The notes under the pieces are model-generated. The model worked only from the letters and a program-made list of their open reading frames with translations. It ran no database searches and was not told the DNA's origin. A DNA stretch of 64,000 bases from Sordaria brevicollis. Lineage: Eukaryota; Ascomycota; Sordariomycetes; Sordariales; Sordariaceae. Location: NCBI GenBank assembly GCA_033439795.1, contig JAUTDP010000010.1:2294001-2358000 (forward strand), read 5' to 3'. Both the position numbers and the translations under genes were made by a program. Below, in pieces: positions 36,782 to 48,450 of the stretch (positions are counted from its first letter, which is position 1; each line of letters opens with the position of its first letter).

Positions 36782-39761
36782 CTACTCACCACCCTCCTCA
36801 ACAACAGCATTCACATCCTTCCTAATATACAACTCCGTCAGCTCCTCACTCTTCTCAATCACCAGCCCCCTCTCGTTCGCCAAGTGCAGCAAGCAGATAA
36901 AACAATAACTCGTCGAGATATCGTCCATCGCCTGTTTCGGGTACACTTTTTGCAGCGAGTTCATGACTTCTGTGAACTTGAGTGGATTCTCAGGTGAACC
37001 TTCCTTTGGTGGTTCAGACCCAGGTGGTTGGGCGGAGGGGGTGGTTAGTGGTGGTGAGAGGAGGGAGTTGTCATTGTCTTGTGGGTTTGGTGTTGTCTTT
37101 GGGAGTGTTAGCATGGGTCGCAAAAGAGAAAAAAACGGGGGAAAAAGAAGGGAAATAACATACGCCGTCGAGTAGCTCAAGGCCCATCCCCTTCCAAATC
37201 TCCTCTTTCAGCCTCCTAACATCCACCTTCTTCGCCCGTCTAGCATACTGCACATACTCCGGCCTGACTCGTCGGGACTGCGTAACCAGCATGGTACCAA
37301 ACGCGAGATCAGCCGGGTTCGTAACCGTCAAACCATTAAACGCGCCCGTCATGCCCACGTCCATTGTTAGGCCCTGCGTCCCTTCCTTGGCTCCGTTATC
37401 CCCCTGAGTACCACCTGGCCCGGGAGAAAAGTGGTCCCGCGCGTCGGCGAATACTTCCTCGTCCATGTCGTCGTCATCATCGTCGTCGCCGCCGTTGGCA
37501 AACGGTAGGCCGTCGTCTTGGAAGAAGTTGGCGTCGTAGTCGCCTTGTGGCAGGTGTTCGTCTTGTGACAAGGGTTGGTTGAGGGGGGCCTTTTGTTGCG
37601 CCCAGAAGGCTTCGTCCATGGCTCCCTCCGGTACTTGGTCTGGGTTTTGGGCATCGGCATTTGAACGGCCGAAGGTGCGTTGTTTGCGGCCGAGACGGGC
37701 CTTGGGCTTTAGGAAGAGGTTAAGAAGCTGCTTGGAGCTGAAATGTTTATCGTCGGGCAAGAGATTGCGAGACTTTGATTTCCAGTCCTTCTTCGGTAGC
37801 GAGATGGCGGAGTTGGTGGTGGCTTGGTTGTGAAGCACGTCGTGCAGGGTTCGATCCATCGGGGTAAAGAAGTCGATCTCGAAGGCCTGCTTCTCCTTGC
37901 GTTGCCGTTGTCGCTCCTCGTTCTGTGGCTTGTTAACATCCTTGATCTTTCGAATACGCCAATGCTCGGCGCTCGACCAATTCTTTTGCAACGCTTGGTC
38001 AAAGTAACTGAGAATATCCTCGTGGAGGCGGTCGGTCTTTTGGGCATTGGTCATGTTGACCAGACCGAAATCGCCCTTGTCCTGGTCCAACATCTCGAGA
38101 TCGCCATCCACTCCATCACCGTCATCACCACCTTCACCTTCTCCCAGGTCTAGGCCGGCGTCAAAGACACGCATCATCTGTGGCTCAATGGCAGCTTCGC
38201 GCGCCCAGGCTTCACCACCTTCACCAAACGCCACGTCGACATCTCCTCCCAGATCGAAAGCGCCCAGCGCGTCATCGTCGTCAAAACCAAGCGGGTTCTC
38301 CTCATCGATAATGAAGCCAGATTTGTTACCGAGGCCAGGAGTCTTGGCTCTATCTTGCTCCTGGCGCCAGTCCTCGGGCGCTCTAAGGAAGGGGATATCG
38401 AGGGATCCAGAGGGGTCTCCAAGAATGAAAGTCTTGAGTGACGGGCACACGTCCATCTCATCGAGTCGTCCAAGATCAGGAAAGAATCTAGCACCAAGAC
38501 CATCAATGTCGATCTCCACATCGTCCTCCTCCTCCTCTTGTTGTTGTTGGGTTCGTGTTGTCTGGGTGTTTTGGGGCTCGCCGTCGATCTCCATCGCATC
38601 GATATCCATGGCGTCCGGGTCGGCATCTTGGTCGTTTTCCTCCTCCTCGTCAGCGGCCTTTTGGTTGCGCGAATCGAGCGTGTCGTTGGCGTCGTCACTG
38701 CTGTCAAAGACAATGCGACCCTGTGAATCTATCATCAGGTGGTTCAAGAGTAGACCCTTAGCGCCTCCCTCGTCGAAGTCTGCTGATGCTTTCTTGAAGA
38801 GCGGGTCTACTGAGAATTCGAGTTCAAACTTTTTGAGCTGTAGTGATGCGAAGGAGGGCGCGAGAGTGGCTTCGGAGGATCGTTGGGTCTGGAATTGTTA
38901 GTATCGTCCAACCGTAGCAATAACCAGGTAGAACCAACCTTCTTTCTCCGCTTCTTTATCACGTTACCATTCTCGTCAACCTCTTCCTCTTCCTCTTCGC
39001 CATCAGCACCCTCCTCGCCCTCGCCCCTATCCCTCTTCTTGCTGTCGCGACTATCGGCCAAACCACTCAGCAGCTTTCCCGTCTCTGTCGCAACACTGTC
39101 GACTCTGCTGGTATAAATCTTGACACACCCATCCAACGTGCAACTGGCTTTCTGAAAATTGACACCATCGCCCTCTTTCAGCAGCGACATATCATGGAAG
39201 TAGTCGATCAGGGCAAAGTTCCACGAGTTGGCAGCATTGATCTTGTTGTCGGTGGCCATCTTCATCCACTCCTCGAAATTGGCCAAGATGGGGACGCGCT
39301 TCATCGGGGTGACGACGGAGCCGCCGACCACGGGTCTGTCATCGTCGTCGAGGATCGAAAAGTTCTCCTTGCCGGAGATGCGGCGACGCGGAGTGCGCGG
39401 GCCGTTGGCGGAGGTCGGGGTGCCATTTTCGTCGACGACGCTGCGGGCGGGTGTTGCGGTCGCGGTGGCGGCGAGCTTGAGCTGGTTGATCTGGGCCTCG
39501 TGGAGGGCTTTGCGGCCTCGCGATCGTTGTTCCTTTTCTTGGGCGTCGTCGTTGAGTGGGATTCTGTGGGTGGTTGTTTTTTTGCTGTCAGATAAATTGG
39601 ACAAAGGGTGGGCGACGCGACGCCATCTTGGATCTTCAATTCGCATGTCGCAAATATTGACAATTTGGGAAAACGTACTTGAGACCGGGCGATTTGAGCG
39701 GGGATGGCACAGCAGGCCCTCTGCTCATGCTCCGTCGCGGACCTGTGCTGAGACGAGGCAT
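36782..39761 (-). CDS. BRN1: Condensin complex subunit 2 (Brn1/Cnd2/CAP-H kleisin)
   Basis: Kleisin subunit that bridges the SMC2 and SMC4 heads of condensin, needed for mitotic chromosome compaction. Model: complement(join(36782..37096, 37164..38888, 38939..39563, 39679..39761)), 915 residues; introns 115, 50 and 67 nt, phases consistent, CTAAC/CTGAC branches present. N-terminus MPRLSTGPRRSMSRGPAV is basic and Ser-rich, a typical target region for mitotic kinases. Conserved blocks are LANFEEWMKMATDNKINAANSWNFALIDYFHD (about 115-150), SVDPLFKKASADFDEGGAKGLLLNHL, then acidic linkers. EHWRIRKIKD, KEKQAFEIDFFTP and LPDDKHFSSKQLLNLFLKP follow. The C-terminal winged-helix block includes YARRAKKVDVRRLKEEIWKG and FTEVMNSLQKVYPKQAMDDISTSYCFICLLHLANE. 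The second intron uses a GTTGGT donor. Symbol is that of the yeast ortholog. Confidence 0.96.
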
Positions 39762-41398
39762 CTTGTCGTTGATGTCCTGGTGAAGATATCGCGATCAAGA
39801 CAAGACGTGAACCTCGACGTCTTCTCACCAAAACCAGGCCGCTGTGGTTGTTGGAGTTTCAGTGGTGTTTGTTTACTTTGACCCGCCCGTAACCACGACG
39901 GGAGTGCCAATGCTGGGTAGCGCGGACTTGCACTTTGGACGATGGCAGGCTCCACGTCTCAGGGCAGCGGGCTGGCGACGGGTGGCACGTGCAGCGGCAG
40001 CGGGGTGGAAGTTGAGGAGGGAAGGTCTGGGGTGCTTGGCATTGAGATGACTAAGCCATGCTCAGGTACAGCTGTACATCTGAGTGGGCAACAAGCCGTG
40101 GCAGGGACATGCGTCGACCGTTGGCGATCATACAAAGTGGAAGCAGAGCCCCCAGTGGCCCCTCACTTTCTTCCACTTGAGCCCCTCTTCACTTTTTTCC
40201 TTCTTAAAACCTAAAATGTTTCAATCCACCGCCTGAGATTGGCGATGGATTGAGTTGGAGAAGCGAATCCGCCAAGGGACCATGTTTGGGACTCTTATGT
40301 TGATCCTACCTTGTCGAGCTCCTCTTGTTTATGCGGTCTACACCTTGGATGCTGACCGTGTGTGGAGTTGGCTGTTTGAAACTCCGACTGCCTCCAATTC
40401 ACGATGGTTGATGTAGAGAGACACCGGATGGAAGGTGGCTATGGGTTACCTCTTGACTTCTTTGTGATCAAGACGACATACTTCATCCATCATGTCTATC
40501 TCGCCACTTGATCACAGCCTCCTCTAATCTGAAGTCTAGAGTTTATAGGCAGGCCTCCCACGGCTCCCATGAACTTGCTGTTGGTCACCCACGTGGAGCT
40601 TGCGTATGCTCTGTAGGCATCTCTGTATCCAAAAGACTTCATCCGAAGGGAAAAGTGCCTCCGCATCGGCGTCTCGATATCCAACCGGATCGCACATTTG
40701 GCCTGCAGTCGCTATAACTTGGCATTGCTTATGCCTGAATTCTTTTTTTTCTGCTGCAGGCCAACTTGACAAAGTCAGGAACACGATAGCTTCTCCTGCC
40801 CAACCAGGAAGGTTTCTTTTTAACAATTCCCCGCCTTTTATCCTTGGACTAAGCTTCTCTTGTCCAACTTCCTCCCAACCGACGGGACACCTACCTAATC
40901 GCATCTTTACCAACTCCGATTATTTTTCCCTAGATACAAAAAAAAAAAACCTTGCGCCCATCATCCGCAATATCAGTCCCATGCCATGAATCAGGGTCTT
41001 TTTCGTCAACCAGGCACTTGTCCCATTGGTACCTCTAGAGAGCTCTCAGACCCCGTCGCACTATATCGACCAAGTCAGTCCTAATAAGACCTTCTGGCCA
41101 CCCGAAATCACCTTGGCAACTTTGCGACGATGATCTCATTCCGCCTACATAACACAGATTGTATCCCACCCACCACGTTAATCTGAGATTCTCCCCCGTA
41201 CATACTACTTGACTTTATCCTTATTTTATCGCTGCTGGCCAGACCTCTCTTTTTGTTTTTGCGACGATCGTTTACATATCTTACTTTGCGATTCCGATTG
41301 CAGGTTGCAACTCTACGATAACCGCCAATCCGATTCCCGGCGCATCATCCATCTTGGCGACACAGCAAACAAACAGTACCTCAAAATAATTCCCACGC
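39762..41398. other. Divergent promoter region
   Basis: About 1.6 kb between the condensin start (-) and the exchanger gene (+). No supportable gene. The plus-strand frame upstream of 41422 is open from 41209 but lacks an in-frame ATG, so I treat it as leader. Confidence 0.5.
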
Positions 41399-41399
41399 C

Positions 41400-41506
41400 A
41401 TGCCATGATCACGAGTCCAGGATGTCGCTGTATCGCCAAAAACGGAGCCCCTTCAGCTCCCGACCATTCATCGTGTCGACCCTCCTCATAACCTGTCTGG
41501 CAACCT
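41400..41506 (+). promoter_or_regulatory. uORFs overlapping the exchanger start
   Basis: ATG at 41400 (ATG CCA TGA, two codons) and ATG at 41405, whose frame runs past the main start at 41422 in a different frame and stops near 41506. Such an overlapping uORF would be expected to reduce initiation at 41422. Inference only. Confidence 0.5.
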
Positions 41507-44500
41507 ATGCCCTCGTCCTCCGACCGTTCGCGACATCTCGGTTGTTGCGCCAACCCGACGAATATCAACATCAACAACAACAAAATGTTGCGCGCATCCT
41601 CGCAAGAGGTCACCACAAGCACGAACCCACCGCCCCCGTCGACTGTCGCGATGTCCACCTCGCCCAGGACCAATGCGCCTTCATCTTGGCCAACTGCGAA
41701 GACGAGGAAGCCGGCCTCATTCACTACCTGAGCTTCTACTACTGCACCCTACCCGATGCGAAACCCGTCGCCTTTGTCATCTTGACCGCATGGCTGGGCC
41801 TCCTATTCACCACCATTGGCATTGCCGCCAGTGACTTCTTCAGCATCAACCTCAGCACCATCTCGAGCGTTCTGGGTCTAAGCGAGAACCTTGCCGGCGT
41901 CACCTTCCTCGCCCTAGGCAATGGCTCCCCAGATGTCTTTAGCACCTTTGCCGCCATGAGTTCTAACAGCGGGAGCATGGCGGTGGGTGAGCTGATAGGT
42001 GCTGCTGGTTTTATCACTGCCGTGGTGGCTGGATCCATGGCCCTGGTTCGCGAGTTCAAGGTCCAGAAACGAACATTCGTACGAGATATCGTCTACTTTA
42101 TCATTGCCATCAGCTTTACCATGCTGTTCCTGTTGGACCAGGAGCTGCATCTGTGGGAGGCCAACGCCATGGTCGGCTGCTATATCTGCTATGTCATTTT
42201 GGTGTTTGCGTGGCAGTGGTTCACGGACCGGAGGAGAAAGAGGAAACAACGGGAAGCTGCTGCCCGGACGCATTATCATGGTTCTGGGGAGGCGCAAGAT
42301 GAGTTGGAGCCATATCGGGATGAGCCAGATGATGACGAGACGGGTTCGGTGAACACTCGGCCTCGGACGGCCCAAACAGACATCAGCGCCCTAGAACGTG
42401 GTCCTAGAATAGAAGTCGAAGGACAGGGCGTTGCGTCTACGCCAAGCGAGGAAGAAGAGGACGAACACCGCGATCTGCATGTGGCTGCAGAGATGACCAG
42501 CAGCATGCGCGTCAACCGTCCTCGTTGGGGCCGCAGCAACACCACCATCACTCCCATCAGACCCAGTCTTGTCGGTGCTTTGGAATTCCGGTCGATATTG
42601 TCGTCCTTACAAAAGGAAAGAAACCTGCAGGGCGCCCACTTCCGTGGACATCGACGGGGAAACTCTGATTACTTTTCAAATCAGCCATCACTACCATTGA
42701 TCCCCGAGGATCAGTTATACCGAGGGCGTCAGTACACTCTTGATACTTTGCCGACTCTCTCGACCATTGCGTCAGCGGGTAGAGACCGCGCCTTGTCATC
42801 CGGTCATTCGCCCCTTAACCTGGACAATTTCGGTTTACCATCTGTCCAAAGCGGTTCAGAGACGGAAAACAACAGCCCGGCCTTAGCACCAGGACCTCGT
42901 CCCAATGAGAGTCCCAACTTGCGTCCAGATACTAGAGGTAGCTCGACGACCCGAACCGTTGATGGCAGACTTGCGCCTCCTCTTGATACCGGAGGTGTCA
43001 ACCAAGGACTGCTCCAGAACCAATGGAGGAAAACACCCAGGACACTGGGCCTGCACCTCCAAATTCCGGAGAGCAGCGCCTCCAGCAACCGGGCGTCACC
43101 TACTATCTCACCTTTCCCGATGTATTCCGAGTCTCCCACCATGCTAACGCCTCAACAACTACCCGAATCAGCCTTTGTCTTCCCAACTCCCTCCGAAAGA
43201 CGACGGTCCTCCGTCGCCATCTTTGGTGGCTACGAAGAAGAGGAGGAACCACTCAAGTACTGGCCTTACTGGATGCTTCCACCACCACACATCTTCTTCG
43301 GCACCCTCTTTCCCACCCTCCAAGGCTGGTCCGAAAAATCCTGGTGGGATAAACTCGTTAGTCTCATCTCGGCTCCCAGCGTTTTTGTCCTGGCCATCAC
43401 CTTGCCCGTGGTAGAAACCGAGTCCGAGCATGACGATGACGAGGAAGACAACGGTCCGGCTGAGTCTCCTGCTACGCAACTGATTCACAGCCACGGACAA
43501 CCGGGCCACATGGCCGTGCCCGTGTCGGTGGAATCAAATGCCCATATCCGTCCTGAGACAGAATGGCAGGAATTCCGCCGTCGAACACGTTCGGCTTCTA
43601 ACCGGTCACCACTGCGTTCTCCCTTCCGCTCGCCATTACACTCTCCACTAACAGCCTCACCATCCTTTGTGACACTCGCCTCCCCGCGAACGAGACTCAA
43701 CTCCGAAGCTAGAGCACACACAAACGGACAAACCAACCTCGGCGCACAAGTCCAGCAAGCAATGAAACTCAACCCTCACCCACGCCACGGACATGCTCGG
43801 CACGGATCCCAGCCTACAATCGTCGAAGAAGACGAACACGGCGCCATCAGCGACACAACCTTGGCCGCCAACAGCTCCCACCCCAACCTCAACGAAACCA
43901 ACGAAGAAGAAGAGAAGGCCTCCGATGAAGGCTGGAACCGCTGGCTAATCTCCCTCCAACTCTTCACCGGCCCTCTCTTCGTCGTTCTAATCCTCTGGGC
44001 CAACACCCTCGACGAACTTCCCCCTTCCTCTGTCTCCCCCACACGCGTCCTTTTACGCTCCATCCTCTACTCCCTCACCTTTTCCCTTTTTTGTCTTGGC
44101 ATTTTACTGTTAACCACCTCCGCCGAAAAAAAACCCAAATACCATTTCTTGTTATGCTTCTTGGGATTCGTGATTAGTATCGCTTGGATCTCGACGATCG
44201 CTAACGAGGTGGTGGGCATCTTAAAGGCGTTTGGGGTTATATTGGGGATAAGTGAGGCGATTTTGGGTTTGACGATTTTTGCTGTCGGGAATTCGTTGGG
44301 GGATTTGGTGGCGGATGTTACGGTTGCGAGGTTGGGGTGGCCGGTTATGGCTTTGTGAGTGTTTTTTTTTTTTTTTTTTTTTTTTTCTCCCTTCTTCTGC
44401 TTTCACTTTCCTTCGCTACTTTGGTTCTCCGCTATCCTCCACACTTCTTGCTCCGTTTCCTTTACACTTCTCTTCGTCCCACTTCTTCCCTCCTCTCACT

Positions 44501-44859
44501 CACGGAATAAGTACTAACGTCCCCCCAGAGCAGCCTGCTTCGGCGGCCCTATGCTTAACATCCTCCTCGGCATCGGCCTGGGGGGTGCCTACATGATTGT
44601 TTCCTCCGCCAACAAGCACCATGCTAAACACCCCGATTTACCCTTCCACTACAAACCTTATAAGTTGCAAGTGGGCGGCACGCTCATGATTAGTGCTATA
44701 ACGGTTCTTGTAACGCTGGTGAGTCTGTTGATATTGGTGCCCGGGAATGGGTGGGTGATGAATAGGAAAATTGGCTGGACGCTGATTGGGATTTGGACGG
44801 TGGGCACGGTGTTTAATCTGGTGGTGGAGACGACGGGGGTTTGGAATGAGGTTCGGTAG
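41422..44859 (+). CDS. Na+(K+)/Ca2+ exchanger-like transporter (CaCA superfamily, CCX/NCKX type)
   Basis: Model: join(41422..44354, 44529..44859), 1087 residues. The intron (174 nt) has a GTGAGT donor, a 25-nt T run and a CAG acceptor, phase 2. Start chosen at MSLYRQKRSPFSSRPF, the first in-frame ATG. A TM segment at about 15-35 is followed by a lumenal Cys-containing loop. The alpha-1 repeat (about 150-200) has GLSENLAGVTFLALGNGSPDVFSTF, and the alpha-2 repeat (about 935-1000) has GLTIFAVGNSLGDLVADVTVAR and FGGPMLNILLGIGLGG. These are the inverted ion-binding repeats of the family. A very long Ser/Arg-rich cytosolic loop (about 300-640) and an acidic loop (about 665-840) separate the halves. 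Closest in layout to yeast YDL206W-type and NCLX/CCX exchangers. Likely moves Ca2+ across an internal or plasma membrane; ion specificity cannot be read. Confidence 0.92.
44362..44386. repeat. T25 tract inside the exchanger intron
   Basis: 25 consecutive T about 8 nt after the 5' splice site, upstream of the branch region. Confidence 0.9.
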
Positions 44860-45653
44860 TGCTGACCCTGGGGAAAGGGGGAAAGGGGGAAGGGAGGAAG
44901 GGGAAGGGGAGGATGGGAGGACGGAAAGGAGAACGGAAAAGGAGATAGCGAGAGTTGATCATTGATGATGATGATGAAGATGACTACGGTTTGATTTGAT
45001 ATATCTTGGATGTCCGTGATGAGTTCTTTTATAAATGTGTAATGCCTAGAGGTACCTGGCACCTACCTACCTAGGTAGTGGCAAACGATATCTTTTCCAA
45101 GAACTAACAAACCTCACTCACTCAGACTGGAGGTCTGAGGCTGTTTAGAGATCCTTGGAACCAAACCTGGCTACTATAGAGCTAACTGGGTAGAGAGAGG
45201 GCCCTATGTATTAAAAGAGCTTATATGACCTAGAGAGTTAAGGTAAGCTTACATTAATTTTTTTGTTTTTGATAGAACTGCAAAACTACCATACTTGAAA
45301 GCCACAAATCCGAGTAAAAAAATTCACAAGTGGAAGGAGGAGGAAATAGAAAGTTCCCTTGACAAACGCAACTGAAGGCATCGTAAGTCTAGTATACCTA
45401 AGGTAATCGATAAGCCAGGTTCTACCGTGCGGACTGCGGGTCTCATAATGTCGCCTTCTTTCCAATCCGTTCGGAACTATCTAGGACATGAGCCTCATTC
45501 AATTCCCGTCCATTCGATGTGCCGCCATCATGGGTACCTAGGCTCCCATCCATCCTGTTATGCCATCATGCCATAACCCGACCTCCCACTCCCGGATCCA
45601 TGCGCGCGAGTAAATCTTCACTGGGTATACAATATCTGACAGAAATATATGTG

Positions 45654-45685
<32 letters not shown>

Positions 45686-46292
45686 GAAGAAGAAGAAGAA
45701 GAAGAAGAAGAAGAACCTCCGGGCTGAGTGTCACGGGGGAATGAGCTTGATCGGCCTTATTGATGATGAGCATCATTTGAATCATGAAGGATATTTATAT
45801 ATACAAGAAGCTCGTTCCTCGATGCCCGGGGGGTGGGAGGGGGGATAATATACGGTAGGTATGTAGGATGCGGTAATTCCAGCCAGCATTTGACGGTTTT
45901 GTTAAAATTTTATTTGTAGCATCCGTTTTGACGTTATCCATTATCATCTATGCCGTGGTAGTACGTACCTCTTTACATTACAGTTCTCTATATCAACCGA
46001 CAATGGGTCGGGCTTGTTCATTCGTTATGAGCAGCAAACGGTGGGCGAACATGCAAAGGAAAATGAGATCTCATTTTTAACTAAAAAGCGGTAGCGACTG
46101 ACTGACTGACAGAAAACAAACTAGGACTAAAACACACGAAAAAAACTGGGTTAAGGAAATCTCTTCCGCCGTGGCCACTTATTTCCCTCCCTAGAGGTAG
46201 AGGTACCTCCCTCCACCTAAACAATTGCCGTGTTGGACTGGACGATAGTGCTTGTTTGTTGTCGAGCAGAGAGTGAGACCTCGGGAGAGCAC
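44860..46292. other. Intergenic DNA with microsatellites
   Basis: Between the exchanger stop (+) and the secreted-protein stop (-), convergent. No gene seen. Contains a G/A-rich stretch just after 44860, a long GAA run and a GACT repeat (46095-46111). Confidence 0.5.
45653..45715. repeat. (GAA)n microsatellite
   Basis: About 63 bp of GAA units with a single T interruption (AAGTAGAAG) near 45684. Confidence 0.95.
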
Positions 46293-46964
46293 TCAGCAGA
46301 AACGATCACCGTTGAAGGTGTACCCAGCAGTCCAGTCGCCAGAGCCGTCCAACACCTGGCCGTACCCGCCCCTGTCCCTACCACACTTGACACGCTTGAC
46401 CCAGTCCCACGTTCCAGCGATGCTCGTCTTTGGTTTCTGGCCTCCGGAGTAGACACAGATGAAGGAGATTGCCGTATTGTGGGCGTACTGCCAGAAATGG
46501 GAAATCAAACGTTAGTTCTCTCTTTTCGCTGGTGCTGTCAGACACCCTCCTCGTGGGAAGGAAGTCATAGTAATACTGAGAATCAAACAATGGGGCATTG
46601 GAGGCCTGATACGTACGCTGACCTTACCGCCGCCCAAGACGACATTGTTGCCATTAAACCGTTGGAGCAGGAGTCTGTTGGCCTCGTCGCTTTCCGCGGT
46701 AGGCACATATGCGCCGCAACCCTCGCGACGTTTCTCGAGACCCTCAGACCGCTCGCCGAGCGCGGGCACGGCGGTGTTGTTGTACAGCTCGCTCTCCGGG
46801 GTGAACTCGACGACCTCATTTCCCGCCGCGTCGAAGGTGGTAATGTACAACCCGTTGGCAATAGGCTCCAAGGTGGCCGGGGCATTGGCGTTGGTCGCCG
46901 CAGGGACGGCGCTGCAGAAGGAAACCGCCGAGGCGAGCACGGTAAGGGTTGTTACGAACTTCAT
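46293..46964 (-). CDS. Small secreted protein with four mature cysteines
   Basis: Model: complement(join(46293..46487, 46617..46964)), 180 residues. The intron (129 nt) has a GTACGT donor, an ACTAACG branch and a GCAG acceptor; phase 0. The N-terminus MKFVTTLTVLASAVSFCSAV is a classical signal peptide, probably cleaved near SAVPA. The mature part has a variable region (to about residue 80), possibly a propeptide ending in EKRR. A compact domain follows, with cysteines in GCGAYVP, FICVYSGG, VKCGRDRGG and the C-terminal DRFC, enough for two disulfides. The pattern C...NTAISFIC.YSG...C.....YV(Q)...W.AGY.F....FC resembles families of small secreted fungal proteins of unknown role. I assign no function. 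GTAAGG four codons upstream is an alternative donor but breaks the frame. Confidence 0.85.
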
Positions 46965-47639
46965 GGTGTTGGTGGCGGTGGTGGTTGGTGACTTGATTGT
47001 GAGTTGTCTGCTGATAGCTGTTGGCTTGCTTGTCTTGGGAGAGTGTCCTGGTGAGTGAGTTGAGGAGGAGAAAAGACATTGGCAAGGACGCCGGATATGT
47101 CCAGCTTTATAGACAAAGTTGGGACTCCCGTCTTCCCCATCTTGGTTCTTACTATCTAGGAACTGGAGAAAGATGCAATAGAGACCGGTGAGCTACCGGA
47201 AAACATCTGTAAGCGTGATACCGTAGTGGTTGGCGGATCGGATCTCAGTGTCACAAGATAGATACTATAACCTATTCTATGGTAATGCATTCCGATGTTT
47301 CGGTAAGCCAACATTGTCTTACCTTCCCCTTTCAGATGTTACGGCTAAGGCAATGCCTTCCGTCCCCGTTACACGGAGGTCGAGTCCGAGTGTCCGACCC
47401 CGTCGAGTCCGAGTTCGACCCAGTGCGTAGTAGCTCTAACTCGGACCCGTTGAAGGTGGTGGGTGCCACAAGTGTTCAGGAAGAGTCCGACCTAGACGGC
47501 CTCGCATCCGTCCAGCCTCCGGCCGCCACAGCGGCGTGCCGTGAGGCGCGTGGCTTGGATCCTACGGGTCCAGATGGTGTAAGATTGCCTCGGGCGCAGC
47601 CCCGGCGGTTTGAGAGAATCCGACGAGACTAATCCGAGT
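46965..47639. other. Upstream region of the secreted-protein gene
   Basis: Promoter side of the minus-strand gene. Repeated GTCGAGTCCGAG-like words occur at about 47379-47425. No gene seen. Confidence 0.5.
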
Positions 47640-48450
47640 ATGGTATCGTATCCTTTGAGGAAACCATCCACTCCGTCCGTTCGGAAACTTCGTATCACAA
47701 ACCTCAAAAGATCACCAAGAAAGAAAAAAAAATAACCCGGGGTTCCCTTGCTCAGGCTCCAGTCCGCTTAGATATTACTGGTAGTCTTTTTTCTTTCTCT
47801 CTCTCTTTTCTCTTCTTGGCGATAAGAAATGGCTGAGTGGACGAGAAGCATAATTATGCAAGATGCATGAAGGGTTCAAACAACTTGATAGCCTTTTTGG
47901 TTATGCCTATGGTATCCGTTGTGATGGGGCGTTTCTCTCATCTTGATTCCCCCCTTCTGTGTATATTTGATGTTCTGTTGTCTTGGCAACATGTACATGA
48001 TCTCGTTTTTGTTGTCCTTGCATCTTGTTGGTAACCTGGAGCTTCATTTCTCTCTATGTTCATAGCTGTACTCTCGTATCGGACAGGGACCTGTCACTGG
48101 CGTTATAACTCTGGCTACTTTTCAATCATTTTGATCTTTCTCCCATCTTTACAACATTACCCTGTCTCGAACCCATCATCAGGACGTCGTCGTTGTCGTT
48201 TTGAGCCGCAACTGCCCCGTTCAGCAACTTGAACGTCGCCATTGTTAGAGGTACCTATGGCTTACTCATATAGGGCCCGAGAGGATATACAACGTGACAA
48301 GAAAAGAAGGGGAAGAAAAAGGGGAAAAAAAAAAGATCTTTGAAATGTGCCTATGACAAACCTGTGATCTTATCAAAACCACGTGAGACAATCTTACAGT
48401 CATCCACGGTCTGATCAGTACATCGTTTGCATAAAAAGGAGAGGAAACGG
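47640..48450 (+). repeat. Non-coding duplication, copy A
   Basis: Shares ordered blocks with 50396-51440 on the same strand. They include TATCGTAT..CCACTCCGT..ACTTCGTAT (47644-47700), GGGGTTCCCTTGCT (about 47738-47752) and TTCTTGGCGA..ATGCAAGA..GAAGGGTTCA (47811-47878). GGTTATGC..GTTGT.ATGG (about 47900), a 22 bp identical block at 48365-48386 and ACATCGTTTGCATAA (about 48420-48434) follow. Between blocks the copies have diverged widely in both sequence and length. No frame is conserved between the copies. Confidence 0.75.
48365..48386 (+). promoter_or_regulatory. Shared 22 bp block with TTATC and CACGTG (copy A)
   Basis: Identical to 51061-51082. Contains a GATA-type core (CTTATC) and the E-box palindrome CACGTG. 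Binding by GATA or bHLH factors is inference. Confidence 0.4.

Noticed and set aside
41209..41421. 71-codon N-terminal extension of the exchanger
   Set aside because: The frame is open but begins with TTG; no in-frame ATG precedes 41422, and the sequence looks like leader rather than a targeting peptide.
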